64,000 nt of DNA from Chelonoidis abingdonii (taxonomy: Eukaryota; Chordata; Testudines; Testudinidae): the NCBI RefSeq assembly GCF_003597395.2, contig NC_133770.1:34289486-34353485 (forward strand). Reading direction: 5' to 3'. The notes below the pieces were generated by a model. That model did not search any database and was not told the DNA's origin. It saw nothing but the letters and a program-made list of their open reading frames with translations. Each line of letters opens with the position of its first letter. Within the stretch, counting starts at the first letter, position 1. Below are positions 22,651 through 33,343 of this stretch, one piece after another. The position numbers and the translations under genes were made by a program.

Positions 22651-24651
22651 TAATAATAGACGAGATATCAATTGGATTGTGTTTTTGAACCAAATGCTGC
22701 ACTTTTCCTAAGGTTCTCACAGTAATCGTCCTCTAACCTAACTATTTCCCATCACACCCATCTAGTCTGACATCAAAACAATGTCTTGATCCATTGTGTG
22801 GCTACCGTACATTTAGATGTGGAAGGTGAGTCATTTGAGAATTATTTCACTTGTGATGTTGTGTGTATTGCTCTACTTTATTTTGCACAGCACCCTGACA
22901 CTTGGGATACTACTATGATCATTTTCATGCATAATCGCTTTGTAATCACATGTAGATTAATCAATTATTTAGTTAGTACTACTACTGTTTCAGTTGTTTT
23001 CTTTAAAAAAAATAAGATTTAATGGACACAACTCCTTTTTGGGTCTGATCCTGCCATCTCTACGAAGGCAAAACTCCCATTGACTTCCTGTGGAAGAACA
23101 ACAGTAGCACGTCCTGATGAATAATGCCCCAGTTGTCCCATTGCTGCTATTCAGAAAGAACTTCATGCGGTTATTGTTGAAAATTCTGTGCTGTCTCCAG
23201 GTCCCACCCTGCAAGTCTTACTCCTGGGAGCACATCATTAACATCGGTGATTCCATAAGAAGGGAAATCAATGGGATACTATGTGTAAAGATGGGGAACT
23301 ATGGTTGGACCCATTTACTTGTCCTGCCCAAATGGACTCATGCATCTTTGCTTCTGCTCACTGTGTTCCGTCTCTCTATTTTGGGCGGAGGGGTTCTGTT
23401 AAATGAAACTGGGATAAAGTTTGCTGCAAACCCCAGGGTATAATTATGAAGGTCTCAAGTTAAGGTATTTGAAGCTTAGAGCCACACTTGCCCAAATATC
23501 AGGTGACTCAGCTATCCCATTTGCTGATGAATAGTTCCCTCAGTATTTCATTGCCCATCCAGTTCTATTTAAAATTCTCCTATTAGTCATGCAGATCAAA
23601 TATTAATTAGTAGATGAGGAGTCTTCTGTCTCTGAACTGATCCATTATCTTGAAAGCATATTACAATTGGTCAGTGAACATGGGTTAATTTCAGTTATGT
23701 CATGTTCACTGAGTGTCATTTTAAAACAGAAAATGCTGCTGAATATTTAAAACATGCATTGAAAAATCACTAGGTCATTAGAGTCTGCCTGTGAAGACAC
23801 TAACTGGAGGACTCTGATTTCTAATGCAGACCATGTGTGAGGAGGAAGTTTTCTAGGGATGCACTAGTTCCTAAGAATTTTAGGTCTATACAGGGATTCA
23901 GACTGAAGGCTGAGCTGAATTTTTTTCTGATAACTGTTAACATAACACTCCACCTAAACCTCCTTATATAAATAGAAAATAGAAGTCTACCTTATAGCAG
24001 CAAAGAGTGGATTACATTGGTTGCTGGAAGTGCACCTCTATGTTCCAGTTATAAACTACTGTATGGTGCCTGCTACAAAATGCCTCCCAAGGATGAGAGT
24101 CCCTGGAAGCTACCAAATATCACTAGAAACATTTTTGTTTCACTCTTCATAGCTAGGTGCAGTGAGGAAGAGATTGGAAGAGTTCTCCTCCCAGCAACTG
24201 AGCCCTCACCTGAAGCAGCTAAGAAGACCGGGACTTCATTGCTCCAGCAGGAGGAAAGGCGTACCGCTTGATGTAAGATGTAGTGTGGTTTGATAGAAAG
24301 GAATAGATTATAAACTTAAGTTCAACTTAATGGCAAGCAGGCTTTCCTCAGAGTAAGCTGGTGCCCTGGCAATATTTCAAGAATGTAACCATTAATAAAA
24401 CATAAGCATTAGTATGGTGTTGATAAAGTAATTGAGATAACAATTCCTAAAACTCTGCAATTCATACATCCTCCAAACAAAAGTTATTACCACATCACCC
24501 TTAACTCTGCCTTCCCCAAGACATAGCTGCCTAGAAACAGGGCACATAAGTTACAAGAAGAAAGGTTTTTTTAAAACTTAAACCACCCTTTCCTCCTATT
24601 GCAATAAATGTTAATTTAACAAAATTAACATTGAAAAAAGTGAGAACCTAA
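22651..24651. other. Intergenic, repeat scraps only
   Basis: No gene recognised. 23034-23095 ('gggtctgatcctgcc', 'aaaactcccattgactt') is a fragment of the common palindromic repeat. Confidence 0.4.
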
Positions 24652-24906
24652 AGCTATGTCTACACTACAGCTTATACCAGCATAACTTATGTCACTCAGG
24701 AGGGCAAATAAATCATAACATAACTTTCATAGATACAAGCACCGACACAAGAATTTTTCCCACCACTATAGCTTCTGCTGCTGGCAGGGGCTGGAGTAGT
24801 TAAGCCGACGGGAGAGCTCTCTCCCATTGGCTTTGAGCAGCTACATTAGACAGCTTACAGTGGTGCAGCTGCATCCGTGCTGTAACTCTCTAGTATAGCC
24901 GGGCCC
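24652..24906. mobile_element. Harbinger-type MITE, degraded
   Basis: It begins AGCTATGTCTACACTACAGC and ends CTCTAGTATAGCCGGGCC, inverted ends of the 'gtctacact' group. The interior (TAAGCCGACGGGAGAGCTCTCTCCCATTGGC) forms a hairpin around GAGAGCTCTC. Confidence 0.65.
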
Positions 24907-26896
24907 TACATTGCCAAAAAGAAAAAGATAGATGAAGAGAACCAAGCCACAGAAAAAAGAATCACAAAATTGAAATCACTCTTCGCACGGGTAACCTTAA
25001 TTCTGGCATCTCCTAACTTTTGAGCACTTAACTGAACAATTTTACTAATTGTTAGCAGTTTTCTGTGTGTGATATAATAAAAGGCTGCAGGTAATTGAAG
25101 TTTTCTTCAATGGGGAGCAGTGCAGAGGAATCCTGCTCAGCCAAGAGATTGCTATAATATTTTCTTCCCTTCAAACATTTCCATTTTATCCTATTCACAC
25201 TCCTTTAACACCCTCCTTCTGCGAAAAGCATGCTCATTTTGTCTGGGGAAAAGGCAAGTGGTAATGCACTATACCAGTCACTTTTAAAGCCATAGCCTTG
25301 GATTTGGGCTCAGTGACAGAGGAGGCTCTAGGGAGAGGTCTAGGTGTAGTTTTCCTGGACACATTGTTTTAATTTTTGGATGTTAAATAGATTTGACCAT
25401 GGAAAATCCTAAAAGTGGTCCTATGGACATAGTCAACCTTCCTTTTACTAGTGGAAGTTTTCACGCCTAACTAACATCAGTGGCTGTTGGTTTCACAGAA
25501 TTAACACACAAACATTGTCTAATGCCCTTGCCCCAGTACTGCAAACACTCCAGCATGTTTTTAAGTTGACTCACACACAAATAGTCCCTCGGGCCCTGAT
25601 CTAGTAAAGCCAGTAAGCTGGTGCTTAATATTAAGTGCAAAAATAGTTCCACTGACTTCAATTACAAAACTTTACTCTTTGGACCATGTGTGACAGTAAA
25701 GTTATGCACATGCTTAAACATCTGTGGGGTCAGGGTGGATTAAGCCACAGAAACAGCATATAACACTCTGCTTGTGAAATCGACTTCAGTTAATAAAAAT
25801 CCTAGGGACCCTGCTGAAGCTAATTCATTGTTGATAGCCATGAAAAATGAGTTAATAAATCTTCTGCCACTGATGAAAGAGGAGGACTTCACAGCCAGCA
25901 CTAAACAAATTGAGCATTTCAAAGCAACCTGTTCAATACAAGTCGCTATTTGCATACAAACCACCCCACCACCCATCGTTAAACAAGATGGCTGAGCCTA
26001 CTTAACTTTATTGTTTATCCCTGGCTGCTGTCACATCACAATCAGGTTCCATGAAGAGATTTACTGCACAAATATTTTCCTTCCAAGTGACAGGAAGGGA
26101 ATTTACTTCTGCAATCTGCAGGCTGTTAACATGAAACAATGCCCAAAACTAACACTAAGAGACTAACAAACACCATGAACACATTAGTTATCCAAACTGT
26201 GATTACACCACTAATGGTGCCTGGGGGAATCCCTATTCTTTGTCAATGATATAAGCTGGATGTGCCTTAATGAAGCAGCTTTTAAAATGCTTTGATTGCT
26301 TTCGTTTTAAAAATGGAAGAGTAATTTTGAAAAAGACAGGCATCCATTCCCCGTCTTGTTTATTTTAAAACCATCACAAAAAACTATTTAATCTAATATG
26401 TGTGATTCAGGCTATTACTAAAGACCTTATTCATTTAAAATACTGTTTGAAGTCAGTATTTTTTAAATGTAATTGACGGACAAGTGGAAAGAATTATTCA
26501 ATCTTACTATCTTAAATCAGATTGTATGGTAGCCCAATGAGAGACAAAATTATTTTAACTTTGCTGGGTTTTGTGGTTTTTATAAATCCCAACCTTAAAT
26601 TCATACCTGATCTTATTCAAATAAAAGGCACTATCAAGATTGTTTACTTCTTTCTCACCTGTAGGCAGGAAAGAGTAAACTATAAGCTATTGTTTCTCTT
26701 TCCCTTTGAACTCAGTGGAGAGGGCTGCCTAAAAACTGATGGCATGATCTGACCAAGTGTAACCTGAGTTGGACATTGTAAACTGTGGTGTAAGAATCAT
26801 ACAGAAAAAAAGAAAAAGGGGTGGGAGGGGTTGTTTTGTTTTTTAGATGGCAATTTGGAACCAGTGTTGATAAGGGCCTAAGTTTACAAAAGCAAC
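24907..26896. other. Intergenic, possibly holding conserved non-coding sequence
   Basis: No exon or repeat family recognised. About 26100-26440 is AT-rich, repeat-free and carries motifs such as GTGATTACACC, CTTTGTCAATGATAT and CTTTGATTGCTTT, the last resembling TCF/LEF sites. Functional meaning is unknown. Confidence 0.3.
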
Positions 26897-26908
26897 TAGT
26901 GATTTTGA

Positions 26909-27001
26909 ATGGCAGCTGTGTTCATCTGTATCAGCAAAAAGAAGGAAGAGTATCTGTGGCACCTTAGAGACCAAGGTGCCACAAGTAATCCTCGTTCTTT
27001 T
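26909..27001. mobile_element. Tiny snap-back Penelope-like insertion with 12 bp target duplication
   Basis: The 93 bp insert consists of AGCTGTGTTCATCTGTATCAGCAAAAAGAAG...GTGGCACCTTAGAGACCA followed at once by the inverted unit AAGGTGCCACAAGTAATCCTCGTTCTTTTT. Identical 12 bp TAGTGATTTTGA copies flank it (26897-26908, 27002-27013). The sequence belongs to a widespread reptile repeat ('gcaaaaagaaaaggagtacttgtggcaccttagagactaac') that I tentatively place with Penelope-like elements. Confidence 0.7.
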
Positions 27002-27013
27002 TAGTGATTTTGA

Positions 27014-28821
27014 GAGCCAAATCTGGAATGCCATTAAGGAGTGTAGATTTGTGAGGATGAGTGTTCAGCGTTTTCTGAAAATCATTCCCCTCTAAGGAGA
27101 TCTCAAATTGGGCACCAAAAATAATGGCTTTGGAAAATTCAGCCAAAGTGTAGTTGAAGAATGAATCATCTTCTGAAGGTTGGCTGGACAAGGCGACTGC
27201 TGCAAAGCTTCAGTAATTTGTAGGCAGTGTGGCTCCCACTTTTCCTTGAGGTTTGCTTTACTTTAGGATTCGCCCACTGGGATTATAAAGGCTGCAGACA
27301 AAGGTCAGAGATGAAACAAAGAAAAGGACATTGTTTGTTTGTTTGTTTTGAGAGGGCCTGAATTCATATTACTGGAGACATCAGACTGCCCAGCAAATTA
27401 ACCTTGCTCTGGTCCCACCTTTTGTCAACTTTGTTTGTTTATGGAAATATAATAAAGCGATTGATCTAAAATACCATTCACTGCCTAAATCCTAAACCCA
27501 AGGTGCAAATAGCATCACTTCTACACTGGGAGCAGACACTGGAACAAAAGCCACGTACATCGATGGGAATTGGGAAATCATCTTGTAAAATGTAATGATG
27601 ATAAGTCTGCTTGCTTAGACACATTTTTGTGCTTTTCTTTCCCCGTCTTTTATTACTAAGGTTTTGTTGTTGGGTTTTTGTTTTTGTTTTTTAACAACAG
27701 ATCGTTGTTACTCAGGAGATTATCTTTTTTTCCTCCCTTAAGCCAGAGGGTCAAATTTTGCCTTTATTTAAATGTTGTGGAACACTCTGGGCAGAATTAG
27801 ACTTTGATCTTCCTAGCTTACACATAGAACTTGGTATTACATTTTACTTACATGTTCCCTGTTATTTTAACAGCTATAGCTACTGCAAAGGAAGATGGAG
27901 ATGCATGTTACCAAGTAATCAAAGTACTGTACGCACCTTCCCCTTGCCTGTGTTTGTGCACATGCAGTCTGGGACACCATCTATTTCTATAGAGTTACCC
28001 TGGACTTGTACAGGAGCACATCATGCAATAACAAATACTCGATTCCCAAAGACCTGGGTCATGACACAGAAAGAGAGGCCCTCCTGGAACAGCACTGGGA
28101 CCCAGAGTCTGACCTCAGTTGCACTAGTATTAATCTGGGGTAAATCTATTGACTTTAGTGGCTTTCTCCAACTGTGCACTGGAGAAAGTAGGAGCAGAAT
28201 CAGACCCCAGAGACACACCCAGAGCTGGCTGCCCAGCCTCAGCACTTTGCTACTAGAAGTGGCTGGTTCCTTTCAAGCTCTCTGCTCAGCCTGTAATCAT
28301 CCAATATTGAAACCAGATTTACAGGCTCTTTTGAAGAGAGGGCTGTGATTTCCAAACCAGACACATTTGGTATCTCTGACAAAGGTCAAACCCCCTCTGG
28401 AGTGAAGAATTTTTAATAGAATCAGTTCAGTAGGAGCTAAGAAGAGACATACAAACCTGACTGCTCAGGAGGCTGAGACTGGCAGAGGCGTGTGAAAAGC
28501 TACAACCCTTATATTTTTGAGGAAGAACTCAGGGAAGAGAGGGAAGTACAGGGGAAGCTCATTTACATCTCAGACATTTGATCTCATTTATTCCACTTTG
28601 AGGGACTTTGCAGTTAGAATAAAGGGGGGTGCAGTTAATGCACTCCAGAGCTTAAAGTGGTCTCAGAAAAAAAGGTGAGGTTTAGCACTGCTCTGCAATG
28701 AAAATTTAACCTTTGTAGCAAAACGTTAAAGCCCAGGCAGCTTAAAAATATCTCCTCACCAGCAACCATCCTAACTCAGAGGGTTCCATTTTTTGGCCCT
28801 GATACATTTCCCAACATGATT
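27014..28821. other. Intergenic, no gene recognised
   Basis: The region includes a 196-codon open frame (27758-28348) with no family features and atypical composition for coding DNA; I do not call it. (GTTT)n at 27332-27350 and (TTTTTG)n near 27667 are simple repeats. Confidence 0.4.
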
Positions 28822-28916
28822 AGATTATATGCTCTTTGGGACAGGGTGGTCTCTTTTTCTGTGTTCATACAGGACCTAGCATGACTGGACTCCTAAGCAT
28901 TTTGGTAATACAAATA
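28822..28916 (+). mobile_element. CR1/L2-clade LINE tail
   Basis: ATGCTCTTTGGGACAGGGTGGTCTC...CAGGACCTAGCATGACTGGACTCCTAAGC...AATACAAATAA is the recurrent tail sequence, complete to its AATACAAATAA end. Confidence 0.7.
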
Positions 28917-29188
28917 AGGCTGTAGGAAAACATATTTCATTCATAGTTTGGAAGTGTGCAGGTACAATAAGCACAGCAGAAATGCCTATTCAATATAAAC
29001 ACTTGCCTCAGTTAGCAAACACTGAATACAGGCCTATCATGTTGTCAGGTTATGATGGGAGGCTCAATTCACTTCACTCAATTTTAAGTCTCGGACTCTC
29101 TCTCTACAGAGGCAATTTTTGTAAATTCATCACCACCACCAGAGCTCCAGCAGGGAAGCAAAGGTGGGAGCACTAGTATAGACCAGCC

Positions 29189-29548
29189 CAGTGGCTCTCA
29201 ACCATTCCAGACTGCTGTACCCCTTTCAAAAATCTGATTTGTCTTCTGTACCCCCAAGTTTCCCCTCACTAAAAAAATTACAAAATCAGACATAAAAATC
29301 CAAGTGGCACAGTACACGGTTACTGAACAATTGCTGACTTTCTCATTTTTACCATATCGTCATAAATCAACAGGAATATACTTATTTCAATGTATAGCAG
29401 AGAGCAGTATAAACAAGTAATTGTATGAAATTTTAGATTGCACTGACTTTGCAAGTGCTTTTTATGCAGCCTATTGTAAAACTAGGCAAATATCTAGATG
29501 AGTTGATGTACCCCCAGGGGTACATACACCTCTGGTTGAGAACCACTA
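29189..29548. mobile_element. Non-autonomous hAT MITE, 360 bp, with target duplication
   Basis: The element begins CAGTGGCTCTCAACC and ends GGTTGAGAACCACTA. The flanks GACCAGCC (29181-29188) and GACTAGCC (29549-29556) are an 8 bp duplication with one change. The interior is AT-rich and non-coding, with 'gtacccc' blocks near both ends (29218, 29508) that extend the inverted symmetry. Confidence 0.9.
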
Positions 29549-29556
29549 GACTAGCC

Positions 29557-31087
29557 AGCCAGGATTGGAAGCATGATGTGGGCACAATTCTGGCAGCCAC
29601 CTGAGTTGTCCATCTTCCCCAGGAGGCCTAGCATTGTTATTTGTGGCACAGCTTCCCCAACAGGAGAGAAAAGACTTTAGGATTTTGCTGTGCGTTTCAC
29701 CTGTGACATTTAGAGTCTCACTCAATGTTCTGGAATCCGTTATGCCAGATCTCACATGGGGGTGGTCTTGCAGCTGTTCAGCCCAGGCAGTTTACACAGA
29801 CTGAGTACAGGAGACAAAGAAAAAGGAGGAATCGAGTCCTATATATCAGCTAACACATGGAAATAGGCACTGCTTGTTCCTGGTTTCTTCAGATCTTTGA
29901 TTCCCTTAAGTTTTCAGCAAAAACACCTCTTGGAAATATTGGACCAGGCCAATCACTAGTGTAGCACTGCTAATTAGTGTCAGAGGAGAGCAGAGTTAAT
30001 TTGACTTCACAGTTAGGGTTTACCTAACCAGAGCTAATATATGTGGCCAAAAGAGTAAAGAGACTTATGTTTCACTGTGAATAGATTGAGTAAGGAAGAT
30101 GGTAGGGGGAGAGGAGATGATGTAGTCTTGACACTTGTGAACTGTGCCAGTGACCAAACCCAAGTTAAATTACATGAACAGGACAGAATCTTAGAACAGT
30201 TTAGAAATGCAGGAGCACATCCCTGTCTATCAGCTGCTAACCAAAGAACTGAAACACAGAGCTGCTTGTGCATTGTAGTGGGCAGAAGTGATAAGCCATC
30301 TCCAGTGCAGCTGGGAGCATGCTCAGATAGCAGCATCACTGGCAGCAGCTCAGGCAGTTGTAGTCAGGTGTGAAGCCCAACCTAACTACATAGTCAGACC
30401 TCTAGTCCAAACTCCCACACCTGCTATCCCCTCCTGCACTGCTATTTTCAGTGCAAGCAGATCAAGCCTGTGTCCTTCTGCCTGAGCCAGAAAGCACACT
30501 CCTAGCTTGTAGGCCTACCCACAGTGAGCCTGGGGCTGCAAACTGGTCAAAGTGACTGCAGGGCAAGATAAGCACTCCTGTTCCCCTCACAGCTGTGAAA
30601 GCAGCATCTCCATTACAAGGGGGAAAAACTGTAGAGCATCCCAGCCTCATTTGCTTACAAATGACAGGTATAAGTCAGTCCTTTAAGTATTCAAAGCAGC
30701 AGCAACAAATGGTTCAGATCACAAGATGCTTGAAATGACTATGCAAGGTGCTGAGAAAGGGAACCCTGGCAAGGTTTAAATACCAGTCCCTGAACCTGGT
30801 TTAATCTCACATTTGTCTTTGGACTAGATTTATGCTGACTAAATTTCAGTTCAATAGTGGTTCCCCTATATATAAAAATACACCCATCATCCCTAGCTAT
30901 GGAATACATTTGCTTGAACAGTGATCAACCCTAGACAAGCATTTAATACAAACTTAAAGCAATAGAAGACCTGAGAACATTTTTGAAGATTAGGTGGAAG
31001 GGAAGACAAAGTCAGATCCTTACCTCAGCTATACCTAGTCATATGGACTCCAGTGACAAAAAACAGTGTAACTAAGGGCAAACACAG
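29557..31087. other. Intergenic, nothing recognised
   Basis: No gene or repeat family that I can name. Confidence 0.4.
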
Positions 31088-31262
31088 ACTGGGTATGACT
31101 ACACAGCAACTAAAAACCTATAGCTGGCCCATGACAGCTGACTTGGGCTCAGGCTGGAGGAAGACTTTTAGGACTGTAGCAGGTGGGAGGGTCCCACAAC
31201 ATCTATATTACCTTTAAACAGCCCCTTAAACATATCTCCTAAGGACTAAGTCCACTGTAAAG
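31088..31262. mobile_element. Fragment of a 'gtctacac' MITE
   Basis: ACTGGGTATGACTACACAGCAACTAAAAACC, GCAGGTGGGAGGGTCCCA and AAACAGCCCCTTAAA match three successive blocks of a long palindromic turtle MITE; the right half is largely missing. Confidence 0.55.
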
Positions 31263-31315
31263 GTAGCATGGGCTGGAGGACTATTCACAGTGAAGGACCC
31301 TGGGCATTCTGACTC

Positions 31316-31490
31316 TACATTCAGCTACGCCACTGACTCACTGTTTTGACCTTGGGCATTCCATGTCTCCTCTTCAGTTTCCCAATCTGTATAAAGGGGA
31401 TAATACTTACCTACTTCAAAAGGGTTATGAGGATTAGTCAATCTTTAATAACGATTTGATCATGTAAAGTGCTGGGTGAGCAGTATGCTT
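31316..31490 (+). mobile_element. MIR-type SINE or L2-type tail
   Basis: CCACTGACTCACTGTTTTGACCTTGGGC, CTTCAGTTTCCCAATCTGTATAAAGGGG, GGTTATGAGGATTAG and GTAAAGTGCTGGGTGAG follow the order of the MIR core and tail. Confidence 0.7.
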
Positions 31491-32600
31491 TAGCCAGCTT
31501 TTTCAGGTAGTTCAGTTCATATTTGTCATTACTTACAGAGATCCCACTTATGAGATCACTATTCTGGGTTTTGTTTTACCCAAGTTCACAGTACCTGCTT
31601 TTCCAGAAAGTCCACTTTAATTACAGCAAACAATAGAATAAATATTCTAGGGCCTCTCAGTTGCTCCAGGGTCTTTAACAACTAACCCCTGAATCTATTA
31701 AGTGATATTAAATAAGGCCAACTAGTGTTTCTGGAGGAGGAACAAAAACCAAGTGCATAAATATAGAATGGGAAGAAATCTCTCCAGGCAGAAATACCAG
31801 TGAAGGAGCTAGGGCTTATCATGAACACACTTTTGATTCTCTAGTTTAACACAAAAAAGATGAGGCAGATGTTATGTTTGGATGTTTTAATAGGAGTATC
31901 GCATTTAGAAAGATCAGTGTGGCTTTTCTACTCCACTCTGCTTGTTGATGAACTGAAGTCACATATGACATAGGGGAACACTAAATTAAATGGAGTTGGT
32001 TCTAAGGAGAAAGTTAGGTTGTTTTTTTAAAAAAAAAAAAACAAAAAAAACACAAACACACACAGAACACAAAGTTAAGAACTGTAAGGAAAGGTTGAGA
32101 GAACTGGCCATACTGAGCCAAGACACAAGATTTACTTCCCACCTGTATAGGTAGATGAATACAATATATTTATGTAAATTAAATCCAATAAATAAAGAGG
32201 AAGAGGGACAGTTAGTCAAGAACAGAACAAAGTAATGAGCCTTAGCTGCAACAAGGAAAACTAAGTTGGGGTGGGAGGAAAACCTACTCTTTGAACAGTT
32301 AGTCAGTTTATTCTATTGCCAAGGGAAAATATGGCCTCACCACTATTTGAGATATTCACAGAGAGGGGGAGAGAGCGCGGATATCCTCTTTCAGGATAAA
32401 GAAAAAGTCACTTCTGCCACTCTGCAGGAGGATGGACTTTACAGGACACATTAAGATTAGCATTCAGAATAGAATTGCACTAAATGTCACCTCACAATAG
32501 CTTTCTAAAAGAAAAACCAATTGTCTTCTACAAAAAAACACAAGGAAGTTTCAGACAAAATATATATATTTAAGATTCTTTACAATAAGTCAGGAAACAT
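31491..32600. other. Intergenic, downstream of BAMBI
   Basis: No exon recognised. An A-rich run with interspersed C lies at 32026-32063. This may include regulatory sequence of BAMBI, but nothing can be shown. Confidence 0.35.
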
Positions 32601-32616
32601 AGGAGCTTTCATACAG

Positions 32617-32622
32617 TTTATT
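32617..32622 (-). terminator. BAMBI: Probable BAMBI poly(A) signal
   Basis: AATAAA on the minus strand, about 300 bases beyond the BAMBI stop codon, which would give a 3' untranslated region of roughly 320-330 bases. Other AATAAA-like sites further down cannot be excluded. Confidence 0.5.
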
Positions 32623-32924
32623 ATTTAGCTCAATTCTCAGCTCCCCACAGCTCAGATAACCCTGGTGACAGTGTGTACAACTTCTAATTTTTGCTTTCAT
32701 AACTTTAAAGCAAACAATAGATTAAGTGTATTTTACTCTGTGCAAATAAGACATCTTTTGGAATCCTTCAGAGGAAATATCCAAGATTCTGTTTGCAAAG
32801 GTTCTTTGTTTCTCAAAAGATGATTAATGAAAGTTTGCTTAAGATAAAGTGCTCCTGTCCAGCAGAACCCAAAGGCCTTTGAGAGTTTTCCTATTAAGTT
32901 TAGCTCAGATTTAGAAAAAGTTGG

Positions 32925-33343
32925 TCATACAAATTCCAGCTTTCCATGCCCGCTGTACATTCCCCAGTGGACTAATGAAAGAATTTTATCATTGCTGAGT
33001 TCTGTCTGTCTCATTTTATCACAGCTCATGCAGCAGTTCTCATGTCCAGTTACTGGCACCATGCATTCCAAGTCTAACTTTGCCACCTGTCCTTTCTTCG
33101 AATGATGTCCATGAAAACTGTAGTGCAAACGGGAGAGCATTTGCTGTCGTTGATCTTGCAGTCTTTTGTTTTCACTCCTGAGCATCCGCAAAGCTAGCAT
33201 GATAAGAAGCACTAAGATCAACCCACCAGCTATGGGAACAGCAATTACAGCGGCTCTGAACCACAATTCTTTTGAAGAGGTCAACTCCTGAACCTTAGTG
33301 ATGAGATTTCTGCTGTTGTTATGCTGGTATCTGCTCCCCTGTC
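32925..33343 (-). CDS. BAMBI: BAMBI coding exon 3 (membrane and cytoplasmic part)
   Basis: This exon encodes residues 122 (split) to 260: a short stalk (QGSRYQHNNSRNLITKVQEL), the membrane helix (AVIAVPIAGGLILVLLIMLAL) and the cytoplasmic tail with the basic/His-rich LHYSFHGHHSKKG segment. Acceptor TTTTTGCAG|GACAGG with AG at 33345-33344. Stop TGA at 32927-32925. The tail has no kinase domain, as expected for BAMBI. Confidence 0.98.

Noticed and set aside
27758..28348. 196-codon open frame on the plus strand, the longest in the window
   Set aside because: No domain, signal or splice logic is seen, residue use is not protein-like, and part overlaps a repeat-like block ('tctattgactttagtgg').
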